Part shown: positions 45,273-54,595 of the stretch, one piece after another
Numbering within the stretch: position 1 is the stretch's first letter
Layout of the letters: each line of letters begins with the position of its first letter
NCBI RefSeq assembly: GCF_027111315.2
Contig: NZ_CP114289.2
Span: 4,030,001-4,094,000 of the forward strand
Reading direction: 5' to 3'
DNA length: 64,000 nt
Source of the DNA: Flavobacterium limnophilum
GTDB taxonomy: Bacteria > Bacteroidota > Bacteroidia > Flavobacteriales > Flavobacteriaceae
Translations under genes and position numbers: made by a program
Notes under the pieces: generated by a model
The model's input: only the letters and a program-made list of their open reading frames with translations
Database searches by the model: none
Told to the model about the DNA's origin: nothing

Positions 45273-46730
45273 ATGAAACATCTTTACAAATTTTTATTTG
45301 CTGCAACGTTGCTGATGACCATAAGTTCTCAGGCACAAGACAGTAACAATCCATGGGCATTGTCTTTTGGAGTTAATGCGGTTGACACACGAGCAAGTGC
45401 TGGTGGAGGGAAAAGTTGGCTAGACGCACATTTTTCCCAACCATTCAACGTAAGTGAAAACTGGAATATTCTTCCTTCTGTATCTTATATTAGCCTTGCA
45501 AGATCAATTGGGAATAATTTTTCTGTTGGACTTCAAGGATCTATAAATAAAATAGACAAATTTGTTGTTTTTGATCCTACTGCACCAGGTCATAATTCTT
45601 GTGGTTATGTAGTAACTAATCCTGGAGACTTAATGTATTATGGTGTTGATGCAAACGTTAAATACAGTTTCAAGAGTTTAATAAAATCTAAAGTAATCGA
45701 TCCTTCCTTGAGAGTTGGTGGAGGTTATACTTTCTTGGGCGATAACAGTTACGGAACTGTTAATCCAGGAGCCGGTTTGACTTTTTGGTTCACTGAAAAA
45801 GTAGGTTTGGCTTTAGAAACAACTTACAAAAAATCATTTGGAGATAGAACTACTGGAGATATTTATACTCCTCAAGCTCCTTCACATTTCCAACACAGTG
45901 TAGGTATTACTTTCCAGTTTGGAGGTAAAGATACTGACGGTGACGGAATTTATGACAAAGAAGATGCTTGTCCCGAAGTTGCTGGTTTGAAACAATTCAA
46001 AGGTTGTCCTGATACTGATGGTGATGGAATTATCGATGGAAGTGATGCTTGTCCAGATGTATTTGGTTTAGCTGCTTTAAATGGTTGTCCTGATACAGAC
46101 GGAGATGGCATTGCTGACAAAGATGACGCTTGCCCAGAAGTTGCTGGTTTGGCTGCTTTCAAAGGTTGTCCTGATACAGATGGAGATGGTCTTGCCGATA
46201 AAGATGATAAATGTCCTACTGTAGCTGGTCCTAAAGATAATGGTGGATGTCCGGTATTGGATGCCGACAAAGATGGTGTAGCCGACAAAGACGATGATTG
46301 TCCTACTGTAGCTGGTCCTGCCAGCAATAGAGGATGTCCTGAAGTAACAACTGAAGCTCTAGACAACCTTAAAGTTGAGGCTAGATCAGTTTATTTTGAA
46401 TCAGGAAAATCTACGTTAAAAACAGATGGAACTCCAGCTCGTTTAGATGCCATTAAAGAGATTCTTAAAAACTATCCTAATGCTAAATTTAGTGTAGAAG
46501 GACACACAGACAGCGATGGTTCTGATGCTTACAATCAAAAACTTTCTGAAGACAGGGCTAATGCTGTTAAAAACGCATTGGTTACTAGAGGTATCAATGC
46601 TGATAACTTGACTACTGTAGGTTTTAGTGAATCTAAACCAATTGCTACCAACAAAACTAAAGCTGGTAAAGCTAAAAACAGAAGAACTGAAGTTAGACAC
46701 GTAGGTTCTAAATATGAAGGTAAATTGTAG
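45273..46730 (+). CDS. OmpA-family outer-membrane protein with thrombospondin type 3 repeats (copy 2)
   Basis: 485 residues, the tandem paralogue of the gene at 43331. Signal peptide [15 protein letters not shown], the same barrel sequence with few changes (for example [15 protein letters not shown] against KNWLDQHFSQAFNVS), five D-x-D-x-D-G repeats and the OmpA peptidoglycan domain. Differences cluster at residues about 200-207 and in the start of the OmpA domain ([20 protein letters not shown]). Long runs of nucleotide identity show a recent duplication or gene conversion. The upstream region is not shared, so regulation probably differs from copy 1. Confidence 0.95.
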   Translation: MKHLYKFLFAATLLMTISSQAQDSNNPWALSFGVNAVDTRASAGGGKSWLDAHFSQPFNVSENWNILPSVSYISLARSIGNNFSVGLQGSINKIDKFVVFDPTAPGHNSCGYVVTNPGDLMYYGVDANVKYSFKSLIKSKVIDPSLRVGGGYTFLGDNSYGTVNPGAGLTFWFTEKVGLALETTYKKSFGDRTTGDIYTPQAPSHFQHSVGITFQFGGKDTDGDGIYDKEDACPEVAGLKQFKGCPDTDGDGIIDGSDACPDVFGLAALNGCPDTDGDGIADKDDACPEVAGLAAFKGCPDTDGDGLADKDDKCPTVAGPKDNGGCPVLDADKDGVADKDDDCPTVAGPASNRGCPEVTTEALDNLKVEARSVYFESGKSTLKTDGTPARLDAIKEILKNYPNAKFSVEGHTDSDGSDAYNQKLSEDRANAVKNALVTRGINADNLTTVGFSESKPIATNKTKAGKAKNRRTEVRHVGSKYEGKL

Positions 46731-46753
46731 TTTACTTTTGAATAAATAATTTT

Positions 46754-46785
46754 AAAAAGCCATTCTTAATTGAATGGCTTTTTTT
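46754..46785 (+). terminator. Terminator of ompA copy 2
   Basis: AAAAAGCCATTC / GAATGGCTTTTT with loop TTAATT and T run; 12 bases later the AddB-like gene begins. Confidence 0.92.
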
Positions 46786-46796
46786 ATATTTATAAA

Positions 46797-49559
46797 ATGA
46801 CAAACACTTCTTTTTTAGATAAAATTGCACAGGTTTTAATTGATAATTATTCAGGAAAACTCTCCAATACCATTGTGGTCTTGCCCAACAAGCGAGCAAA
46901 AATATTTTTGGTAGAAGCGTTGAAACGACAAGTTGAAACTAATATTCTGTCTCCAGAGATTATCAGCATTGAGGAATTTATTCAAGATATAGCCAGCATT
47001 CGCAATATTGATCCAATAGAATTATTGTTCGAATTTTATGAAGTCTATTTATCGGTTACCGAAAAACCAAATCAACAATCCTTTGAGCTTTTTGCCAATT
47101 GGGCCAAAACATTGTTGCAGGATTTCAACGAGATTGATCGCTACTTATTAGATCCCTCCCACGTCCTTTCTTATCTAAAGGACATTGAAGACATCAAAAA
47201 ATGGGGAATTGAAGTCGAAAATAAAACCCAATTACTAGAAAAATATATCGATTTTTGGAAATTACTGCCCAATTACTACCAATCACTTTACAATCATTTG
47301 CTGAATAAAGGAATTGGTTACCAAGGCTTGATTTATCGTGAAGCAGTAAACAATCTCAATCATTTTTCGGATTCCATAAAAGAAAAGCAATTTGTCTTTG
47401 CGGGTTTCAATGCCTTGAATGCCGCCGAAGAAAGAATCATTCAACATTTAATGGCTTCTGATCAAGCTGCGATATATTGGGATGTTGACCAAACTTTTCT
47501 AAATGACCCCTATCACGATGCAGGATTGTTTGTGCGTCGTTTCAAGTCGAGTTGGAAACACTACAAATCCAATCCTTTCGAATGGATTGTGGATGATTTT
47601 TCACAGTCAAAAAACATTCAGGTTATTGGTACGCCAAAAACCATTGGTCAAGCCAAAATCGCCGGAAGTATCATAGAAAATATTATCAATGATAATCCAA
47701 ATACAACATTGGACAAAGTTGCCGTTGTTTTGGGTGAGGAAAACTTGTTGGTGCCACTTTTATATTCGCTGCCATCAACTGTTGGCGCCTTGAATATCAC
47801 GATGGGTTATTCCAGCAAGAACAATCCAGCGCAGATTTTGATTGCCAAATTGTTCAAGATGCACACGAATGCCTTGTCTCGAAATGCGAAAAGTTATGTC
47901 TTGTATTACAAAGACGTTTTGGATATTTTGACGCATCCTTTGGTGGAACCTTATGCGAAAACCAATGCCTTGGTTGGTGTCATTAATCAAAACAACTATA
48001 CTTTTATCACTAATCATAAGTTGATGGAATTGAATCCAAATCCGAGTGATTTGTTTCTGTTGTTGTTCCAAAAATGGGAAAATGGTTCGATGGCGGTTTT
48101 GGAAACGATTTCCAATTTGCTGCAAACCATCAAAACGAATTTAAGCAACGACAATGAAGAGGAGAAAATCACGAAAGCTTTTGTTTATGCGATTTTTAAA
48201 ACCATCAACAAACTGATTAATTACTATTCGCAACATTCCCATATCGATAAAATCGAAACGCTACACGCCATTTACAAACAAGTAATTGATTTGGCTGAAG
48301 TTTCTTTCGAGGGCGAACCTTTGAATGGTTTGCAAATTATGGGAGTCTTGGAAAGTCGTGTTTTGGATTTCGAAACCGTGATTGTCACTTCAATGAATGA
48401 AGGCAAATTTCCGGCGGGAAAATCGATGAATTCTTTTATTCCGTATGATGTGAAACGGGAATTGGGTTTGCCGACTTTCAAGGAAAAAGATGCGATTTAT
48501 ACCTATCACTTCTACCATTTGTTGCAACGAGCCAAGAATATTTATTTGATTTACAACACCGAAAGTGAAGGTTTGGATGCAGGTGAAAAAAGCCGTTTCA
48601 TCACCCAATTGGAAGTCGAAAAACAAGCAAAACATACATTAACCCACGAAATTTACAATGCGGTTTTACCCGAAACGGCTTATCAACCTATTGTGGTTTC
48701 AAAGTCGGAATCGGTGATGGTGCGGTTGAAGGAAATTGCAGAAAAAGGATTTTCTCCATCAGCCTTGACGAGTTATATCCGAAATCCAATTGATTTTTAT
48801 TTCCAAAAGATTTTACGCATTAGCGAAGTCGAAGAAGTCGAGGAAAACATCGCCTTGAATACTTTGGGAACCATTATTCACGAAACCTTGGAAGTCTTAT
48901 ACACACCATTTATCGGGAAGTTTTTGTCTGAAACAGATATTTTAGGTTGCTTCAAATTGTTGGATGCCGAAGTGTTGAAACAATTCAAATTGGTTTATAA
49001 AGAAGGTGAAATCAAAAAAGGTAGAAATCTGTTGGCTTTTGAAGTAGCCAAACGCAATGTTTCTAATTTTTTGAAAGTCGAATTGGAAAGCATTAAAAAT
49101 GGTGAAGCCATAAAAATACTTCATTTGGAAAAAGCTTGCGAAAGAATTTTGGAACATCCGAGTTTGCCGTTTCCGATAAAAATTGCTGGAAAAGTCGATA
49201 GAATAGAAGAACGCAACGGAGTAATACGAATTATCGATTACAAAACCGGAAAAGTGGATAAGCCAAACGTTACCTTGAAATCGTGGAAAGGATTGACGGA
49301 CGAAATCAAAAACGACAAGATAATCCAGATTCTGGCGTATGCTTTTATGTATGAAAACGAAGCCAATGGCAAACCAATCGAAGCCGGAATCATTTCGTTC
49401 AAGAACTTGAAATCGGGATTTTTGCCTTTCAGTTTTAAAGATGGGAAAGAAGAAAAAACGACAATTGACACTGATATTTTAAATGATTATCTGGAACAAA
49501 TGGTTTTGTTGTTGAATGAAATTCTGGATGAGACAAAACCTTTTGAAGAAAAGATTTAA
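46797..49559 (+). CDS. AddB-like PD-(D/E)xK nuclease, partner of AddA
   Basis: 920 residues from the ATG at 46797; the frame is open from 46770 but that ATG lies in the preceding terminator. The N-terminal part is an inactivated helicase fold (TIVVLPNKRAKIFLVEALKR) and includes SALTSYIRNPIDFYFQKIL. The C-terminal nuclease has HETLEVLY, then KIAGKVDRIEERNGVIRIID and DYKTGKVDKPNV near 810, giving the Asp and D-Y-K catalytic residues, and QILAYAFMYE as the Q-x-x-x-Y motif. The cysteines of the AddB iron-sulfur cluster are not evident. It should form the AddAB-type complex with the product of 38385. The two genes are separated by kbl and ompA, unlike the usual adjacent order. Confidence 0.88.
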   Translation: MTNTSFLDKIAQVLIDNYSGKLSNTIVVLPNKRAKIFLVEALKRQVETNILSPEIISIEEFIQDIASIRNIDPIELLFEFYEVYLSVTEKPNQQSFELFANWAKTLLQDFNEIDRYLLDPSHVLSYLKDIEDIKKWGIEVENKTQLLEKYIDFWKLLPNYYQSLYNHLLNKGIGYQGLIYREAVNNLNHFSDSIKEKQFVFAGFNALNAAEERIIQHLMASDQAAIYWDVDQTFLNDPYHDAGLFVRRFKSSWKHYKSNPFEWIVDDFSQSKNIQVIGTPKTIGQAKIAGSIIENIINDNPNTTLDKVAVVLGEENLLVPLLYSLPSTVGALNITMGYSSKNNPAQILIAKLFKMHTNALSRNAKSYVLYYKDVLDILTHPLVEPYAKTNALVGVINQNNYTFITNHKLMELNPNPSDLFLLLFQKWENGSMAVLETISNLLQTIKTNLSNDNEEEKITKAFVYAIFKTINKLINYYSQHSHIDKIETLHAIYKQVIDLAEVSFEGEPLNGLQIMGVLESRVLDFETVIVTSMNEGKFPAGKSMNSFIPYDVKRELGLPTFKEKDAIYTYHFYHLLQRAKNIYLIYNTESEGLDAGEKSRFITQLEVEKQAKHTLTHEIYNAVLPETAYQPIVVSKSESVMVRLKEIAEKGFSPSALTSYIRNPIDFYFQKILRISEVEEVEENIALNTLGTIIHETLEVLYTPFIGKFLSETDILGCFKLLDAEVLKQFKLVYKEGEIKKGRNLLAFEVAKRNVSNFLKVELESIKNGEAIKILHLEKACERILEHPSLPFPIKIAGKVDRIEERNGVIRIIDYKTGKVDKPNVTLKSWKGLTDEIKNDKIIQILAYAFMYENEANGKPIEAGIISFKNLKSGFLPFSFKDGKEEKTTIDTDILNDYLEQMVLLLNEILDETKPFEEKI

Positions 49560-50338
49560 ACTCCTTTAAAAAACTCCAATAAAACATTTTTCAATTCGTC
49601 TCGATTTTCGATATGACTCATATGTCCGTCGGGCAAAGTGATTAGTTTGACAGCGGTGTCTTCTATTTGTTCTAATGCGATTTCGTATATTAATACAGGA
49701 TCTTTTTTGCCAAGAATCAGCATTTTTGGATAAGGTGTGAGGTGTAATAAAACTTCTCGGTCTTTGCGAATTTTCATTCCTTCGAGTGAAGCTACGACGC
49801 CTTGCAAGGGAGTTTTCAAAGCTTCGTTTTTTACCTTTTCGATTTCGTCAATTAATCGTTCGCGATTGTCGGGACTAAAAAGATTGCCAATAGAAAGTCT
49901 AATAAATGTAGTATAGTCTTTCTTCACGGCTTTTATGGCGCGATCTCGATTGGTTTTTCGTTCCTCGCTGTCGGCTTTTGAAGTTGAATTTAATAAAACC
50001 AAAGCTCTCACTTTTTCAGGATACAATTCGGCGAAAGCCAAAGCCACATAACCGCCCATAGAATGCCCGACAAAAACCGCTTTTCGGATTCGCAATTTGG
50101 ACAAAACAGCCTGAACTATTTCGGCGTTGTCTTCCATAGAATGGATGTAGCCCAAACATTCCGTTTCACCGTGACCTAACAAATCGATTGTTATGATTCG
50201 GTTTTTTTTGCTCAATTCCGGAACCAAATCTTGCCACATCGTTTTATTTTCCAAAAAACCGTGAAGCAACACAACGGCATTGCCTTTTCCGGTATCGGAA
50301 TAGGAGATTTTCGTGTTTTTGTAGAGGATTTGATTCAT
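49556..50338 (-). CDS. Alpha/beta hydrolase
   Basis: 260 residues of the alpha/beta hydrolase fold. The oxyanion motif HGFL lies near residue 25, the nucleophile elbow VGHSMGGYVAL gives Ser near 91, and the catalytic His is in PDGHMSHIE near 239; an acidic residue in ILGKKDPVL completes the triad. Substrate unknown; the family covers esterases, lipases, haloperoxidases and more. The stop overlaps the end of the AddB-like gene by four bases, convergently. No signal peptide, so cytoplasmic. Confidence 0.88.
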   Translation of the reverse strand: MNQILYKNTKISYSDTGKGNAVVLLHGFLENKTMWQDLVPELSKKNRIITIDLLGHGETECLGYIHSMEDNAEIVQAVLSKLRIRKAVFVGHSMGGYVALAFAELYPEKVRALVLLNSTSKADSEERKTNRDRAIKAVKKDYTTFIRLSIGNLFSPDNRERLIDEIEKVKNEALKTPLQGVVASLEGMKIRKDREVLLHLTPYPKMLILGKKDPVLIYEIALEQIEDTAVKLITLPDGHMSHIENRDELKNVLLEFFKGV

Positions 50339-50476
50339 CGTTTTAAACTTGGAGCAAAAATAAGGCTAAAATTTTTAAACCCTATAAGAAATTCAAGTTC
50401 ATATAAGAAAATCTTAAACCTACTTGAATTCTAATATGTTAAAGAAAATAACTACATTTGATAAAAGGATTTTTAT

Positions 50477-51682
50477 ATGAGTAAAATTTTAATTACAGGA
50501 AACGGATTTGATTTATTTCATCATTTGCCAACAAAATATAATCATTTTATTTCAATAATGACAATGATTGAAGATGTTGAATATAGTACCGATGTGTCTT
50601 TTGAAAAATTATTTGGACGTGTATTTAAAATAAGATATCTGGATGAATATGAATCAATAATTAAAAATTACAACACAAATAATATTGAATTTGATCTTGA
50701 TAAAATAAATAGAATAAAACAACTTTTACAAACCAATCTTTGGTACAAACATTTCAAAAATGTCTGTGAAATTGATACTTGGATTGATTTTGAAATGGAA
50801 ATTGAAAATGTTTTGAATCAATTAACTTTTTTTGAAAGGTTTAAAAATAAATGGGAAATTAGAAAAAATGTTTTTGGTGATCAACTTGTGGAATTCACTG
50901 ACTTTGAATTGTTTAATTTGATTAAAGTAGTTAATATTGGAGGAGGTTTTAAATTAAATGAAAAATATATTAACCAAAGGAAGAGTTCTATTGATGTGAA
51001 AAAAATGCTAGAAGATTTAGCACAATCATTTGAAGAATTTATTGTAGTTTTTAATCGTTATTTAGTTGATATAGTGAGCGTTTTTTATGACCAGATAAAA
51101 CAAAAATCAGAATTTCCTTTTCATTTAATGAATGAAATTTACACATTTAATTACACTCCAACTTTAGAAAAGATTTATAATGTTGATAAATCGAAAGTGG
51201 TTTATTTACACGGAGAAATAAATGAAGATTGTCATAAACAAAATATAGTTCTTGGAATTAGTGAAATGCCAAAACATATTAATGACAGTAAAATGTTTGA
51301 TTTTACTAAATTTTATCAAAAAGTTCGTAAAAAAACAAACTATAAATTTATTAAAATACCAGATGAGAAAAAAAACCAACTTAATGAAACAATTTTTTAT
51401 ATAATTGGTCATTCTTTAGATGAATCGGATAAAGAATATATTACTGATTTATTTAAATTTTTAGATTTTGATTTAAAGAGGAGGGCTAAAATTTGTGTGT
51501 TTTACTATAATTTAAGTGATATGGAAAATAAATTAAAAAACTTGTTTAATATAATAGATAAAGAAGTTGTTGTAAATATGAATAAAGAGAATAGGCTTTA
51601 TTTTGTTGAATTAAACGAGCAAAATATAAAAATGGAATTTGAAAAACAGACATATAGACATCAGCCTATACAAATAAGATAA
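50477..51682 (+). CDS. AbiH-family abortive infection protein
   Basis: 401 residues. The N-terminus KILITGNGFDLFHHLPTKY matches the AbiH family, with a G-N-G-F-D nucleotide-binding-like loop. In the middle FNYTPTLEKIYNVDKSKV and YLHGEINEDCHKQNIVLG, and near the end FYIIGHSLDESDKEYITDLF, are the other conserved AbiH segments. Family members abort phage infection in lactococci by an unknown mechanism. The coding sequence is notably richer in A and T and in ATA/AAT codons than the flanking genes, which suggests horizontal transfer. It stands alone, between convergent genes, followed by a hairpin. A TACATTTG at 50453-50460 is a good -7 element 16 bases before the start. Confidence 0.85.
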   Translation: MSKILITGNGFDLFHHLPTKYNHFISIMTMIEDVEYSTDVSFEKLFGRVFKIRYLDEYESIIKNYNTNNIEFDLDKINRIKQLLQTNLWYKHFKNVCEIDTWIDFEMEIENVLNQLTFFERFKNKWEIRKNVFGDQLVEFTDFELFNLIKVVNIGGGFKLNEKYINQRKSSIDVKKMLEDLAQSFEEFIVVFNRYLVDIVSVFYDQIKQKSEFPFHLMNEIYTFNYTPTLEKIYNVDKSKVVYLHGEINEDCHKQNIVLGISEMPKHINDSKMFDFTKFYQKVRKKTNYKFIKIPDEKKNQLNETIFYIIGHSLDESDKEYITDLFKFLDFDLKRRAKICVFYYNLSDMENKLKNLFNIIDKEVVVNMNKENRLYFVELNEQNIKMEFEKQTYRHQPIQIR

Positions 51683-51686
51683 TTAC

Positions 51687-51714
51687 AAACGGTTCACATT
51701 CCTGCAAACCGTTT
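51687..51714. terminator. Hairpin between abiH and TIGR00266 gene (copy A of a twin)
   Basis: AAACGGTT / AACCGTTT, 12-base loop CACATTCCTGCA. A 25-of-28 match to a second hairpin at 52890-52917. Placed between convergent genes, it can end both. Confidence 0.75.
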
Positions 51715-51735
51715 ATAATTATCTTCTAAAAGTTG

Positions 51736-52536
51736 TTAAAATCGATTATCCCCATCCAATAAATTGCCTAATCCACCAAGTAAACTGCCTTCCTCACGAC
51801 TATTTCCTCCTGCTCTTGGTGCTGAAGCAATAATTCGATCGGCAAGACGACTGAAAGGCAAGGATTGTATATAGACAGTTCCTGGCCCGCGAAGTGTCGC
51901 ATAGAATAAACCTTCACCTCCAAAAATGGAATTTTTGATTCCGCCAATAAATTCAATATCATAGTCTACATTCTGAGTAAATCCTACAAGGCAACCTGTA
52001 TCTACTTTTAGAATTTCGCCCTCTCTAAGTTCTTTTTTTGCCAAAGTTCCTCCTGAATGTACAAATGCCAGACCGTCGCCCTCAATTTTTTGCATAATGA
52101 AACCTTCTCCGCCAAAGAAACCGCGACCTAATTTTTTAGAAAATTCGATCCCAACTGATACGCCTTTGGCTGCACATAGAAAGGAACTTTTTTGACAGAT
52201 GAATTTCCCTTGAAATTGTGTCAAATCAATAGGAAGGATTTTTCCGGGATAAGGCGAAGCAAACGAAACCTTGCTTTTGTAATTATTTTGATTGATAAAT
52301 GCGGTCATAAACAAGCTTTCGCCAGTGAGGACGCGTTTTCCTGCGCTGAGGAGTTTGTCGAAAATCCCGGTTTGTTGTTGGGAGCCGTCGCCAAAAATGG
52401 TTTGCATTTGGATATTGTTGTCCATCATCATAAAGCTTCCTGCCTCGGCAATGACAATTTCTTGTGGGTCTAATTCGATTTCAACATATTGCATTTCTTC
52501 TCCGAAAATTTGGAAATCTATTTCGTGTGCTTTCAT
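51736..52536 (-). CDS. TIGR00266 / AIM24 family protein
   Basis: 266 residues of an all-beta fold with repeated glycine turns: ELDPQEIVIAEAGSFMMMDN, GESLFMTAFINQ, LGRGFFGGEGFIMQKIEGDG, VHSGGTLAKKELREGE, VDTGCLVGFTQNVDY and FGGEGLFYATLRGPGTVYIQ. These are the hallmarks of TIGR00266 proteins, related to mitochondrial AIM24, of unknown biochemical function. Ends in a glycine-rich tail (RAGGNSREEGSLLGGLGN). Single gene on the minus strand. The open gap upstream (52537-52949) has the inverted-repeat element. Confidence 0.9.
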   Translation of the reverse strand: MKAHEIDFQIFGEEMQYVEIELDPQEIVIAEAGSFMMMDNNIQMQTIFGDGSQQQTGIFDKLLSAGKRVLTGESLFMTAFINQNNYKSKVSFASPYPGKILPIDLTQFQGKFICQKSSFLCAAKGVSVGIEFSKKLGRGFFGGEGFIMQKIEGDGLAFVHSGGTLAKKELREGEILKVDTGCLVGFTQNVDYDIEFIGGIKNSIFGGEGLFYATLRGPGTVYIQSLPFSRLADRIIASAPRAGGNSREEGSLLGGLGNLLDGDNRF

Positions 52537-52683
52537 TGGTGTCTTTTTTTGAATTAAAACTATTGGTCTAAAAAGGATTTAAAAGTTACTATTTTTTTGT
52601 GGATTTTGAAAGTAATCGGGTAGAAACAATCATTATAATGAAATAAATTAACCCATTGGGTGTAATTCAATTTGTACTTTTTT

Positions 52684-52807
52684 AAACACATAGAATCATA
52701 GTTTTTATAAATTTTTAAAGACGTTTCACTTTATTAAAGAAAACCATAGCTATGTGAATCCAAGAATTGGGCTATTCAACTCTTTTTTTCTATGATTCTA
52801 TGTGTTT
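52684..52807. repeat. 124-bp element with 18-bp perfect terminal inverted repeats
   Basis: AAACACATAGAATCATAG at 52684-52701 and its exact reverse complement at 52790-52807, with 88 bases between. No ORF inside; an inner ACCATAGCTATGTG palindrome lies near 52743-52756. It looks like a miniature inverted-repeat element in the 413-base gap between two minus-strand genes. Confidence 0.7.
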
Positions 52808-52889
52808 CAATTTTGTTGTTCCTTAAAATTTAATAATTGCATCAACGGGTTAAATTAAGTTTTCTAATTTGTGTTATACGTTAAATAAA

Positions 52890-52917
52890 AAACGGCTCAC
52901 ATTGCTGTAAACCGTTT
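52890..52917. terminator. Hairpin downstream of M24 peptidase gene (copy B of a twin)
   Basis: AAACGG / CCGTTT with a loop beginning CTCACATTG. Matches copy A at 51687 in 25 of 28 bases in the same orientation. Serves as terminator for the minus-strand peptidase gene. Confidence 0.7.
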
Positions 52918-52949
52918 TGAATATAAACTTTAAAATCAGAAATCTAAAT

Positions 52950-54242
52950 TCAAGAATTCATAAGCGTTTCAATCTCCTCAATTTCAATCGGGATGTTTCG
53001 CATTAAATTGAACGGTTCGCCAGTTTCCTGAACAACCACATTGTCTTCCAGTCGGATTCCGAAACCTTCGGCGGGAATGTAGATTCCGGGTTCTACGGTG
53101 AAAACCATATTGGCTTGCATTGGTTCGGTAAGTTTTCCGTAATCGTGGGTGTCCAATCCCATATGGTGGGAAGTGCCGTGCATAAAATATTTTTTGTAGG
53201 CTGGCCAATCCGGGTTTTCGTTTTGCACATCGGCTTTGTCCAAAAGTCCCAAACCAAGCAATTCCGAAGTCATTATTTTACCCACTTCAAGGTGGTATTG
53301 TTTCCAAAGTGTTCCTGGAGTCAGCATTTTGGTTGCTTCATTTTTTACTCTTAAAACCGCATTGTAAACTGCTTTTTGTCTTTCGTTATAACGACCAGAA
53401 ACTGGAATAGTTCGAGTTAAATCGCTAGAATAATTGGCGTATTCGGCGGCAACGTCCAATAAAATTAAATCGCCGGCTTTGCATTGTTGGTTGTTTTCGA
53501 TGTAATGCAACACATTGGCATTATTTCCTGAGGCAATAATTGGAGTATAGGCAAAACCTTTGGAACGATTGCGGATGAATTCGTGGATCAATTCGGCCTC
53601 GATTTCGTATTCCATTACATTTGGTTTTACAAAAGGAAGCAACCTTCTGAAACCTTTTTCGGTAATATCGCAAGCATTTTGGATTAAATCCAATTCTTCG
53701 GTTTCTTTTACGGAACGCAAACGTTGCAAAATCGGATTGCTTTTGGCTACAGCGTGTGCGGGATATTTCTCTTTCCACCATTTTACAAAGCGGGCTTCGC
53801 GGGTTTCGGTTTCCACGGTGGCGCGATAATGTTCGTTGGTGTTGATGTAAATCGTGTCGGAATAGGTCATTAATTCGAACAAAACTTTCTCGAAATCTTG
53901 CAGCCAATACACGGTTTTAATTCCCGAAACTTCAAAAGCTCGCTCTTTGGTCAGTTTTTCGCCTTCCCAGATGGCAATGTGTTCACTGGTTTCTTTGAGG
54001 AACAGCATTTCTTTTTGGTTTTCATAAGGAGCATCTGGAAAGAGCAACAAGATGCTTTCTTCTTGGTCAACTCCAGACAAATAGAAAATATCTCTGTGTT
54101 GAGCAAACGGCAAAGTGCTGTCGGCAGAAACGGGATAAATGTCGTTGGAGTTGAAAATCGCCACGCTGTTTGGCTTCATTTGAGCCTTGAATTTGGCGCG
54201 GTTTTTTATAAAAAGTTGACGGTCGATTTGATGGTATTTCAT
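52950..54242 (-). CDS. Xaa-Pro aminopeptidase (M24 family)
   Basis: 430 residues. The N-terminal domain (KYHQIDRQLFIKNRAKF, NSNDIYPVSADSTLPFAQHR, FYLSGVDQEESILLLFPDAP) and the C-terminal pita-bread fold fit aminopeptidase P. Metal ligands: Asp in LILLDVAAEYANYSSDLTRT (D-x10-D), His in MHGTSHHMGLDTHD, Glu in FTVEPGIYIP and Glu in GIRLEDNVVV. Removes an N-terminal residue that precedes proline. No signal peptide, so cytoplasmic. Possible minus-strand -7 element TAATTTTG at 54278-54271. Confidence 0.94.
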   Translation of the reverse strand: MKYHQIDRQLFIKNRAKFKAQMKPNSVAIFNSNDIYPVSADSTLPFAQHRDIFYLSGVDQEESILLLFPDAPYENQKEMLFLKETSEHIAIWEGEKLTKERAFEVSGIKTVYWLQDFEKVLFELMTYSDTIYINTNEHYRATVETETREARFVKWWKEKYPAHAVAKSNPILQRLRSVKETEELDLIQNACDITEKGFRRLLPFVKPNVMEYEIEAELIHEFIRNRSKGFAYTPIIASGNNANVLHYIENNQQCKAGDLILLDVAAEYANYSSDLTRTIPVSGRYNERQKAVYNAVLRVKNEATKMLTPGTLWKQYHLEVGKIMTSELLGLGLLDKADVQNENPDWPAYKKYFMHGTSHHMGLDTHDYGKLTEPMQANMVFTVEPGIYIPAEGFGIRLEDNVVVQETGEPFNLMRNIPIEIEEIETLMNS

Positions 54243-54393
54243 TATTAAAGGGAGATATGTTTAAGTACATCAAAATTAAGTACTTTAAAATCAAAAATGA
54301 AAAAATAACATTTTAATTTTTCTTTGTTTAATAAATCTTTTTCAAGAAGCTAAAAGTAGTTTTTGCTGTTTTGTGGAGTATGTAAATTTTAAA

Positions 54394-54435
54394 AAATACG
54401 TATTTGTACTTATGAATACTGAAAAATACGTATTT
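54394..54435. promoter_or_regulatory. Two identical AAATACGTATTT palindromes, 30 bp apart
   Basis: Perfect palindromes at 54394-54405 and 54424-54435 in the region between the M24 peptidase and the sdh operon. The 30-bp centre spacing is close to three helix turns, which suggests a dimeric regulator bound at both. It lies about 100 bases upstream of the sdhC promoter. Confidence 0.55.
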
Positions 54436-54530
54436 AATTATGATAATATGATAAATTTCAGAACTATTTCGTAATAGTGTAATTTGTGGCAAAATAAACT
54501 TGATATTTGTCATAAAAAGAGCAAAAAAGG

Positions 54531-54561
54531 TTGTGGTTCACTTCTATTTACTTTATTTTTG
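54531..54561 (+). promoter_or_regulatory. Promoter of the sdh operon
   Basis: TTG at 54531-54533, 20-base spacer, TATTTTTG at 54554-54561; sdhC ATG at 54596. Confidence 0.65.
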
Positions 54562-54595
54562 TACAACTTTTATAAATAATTTATTTTCAAAACTT

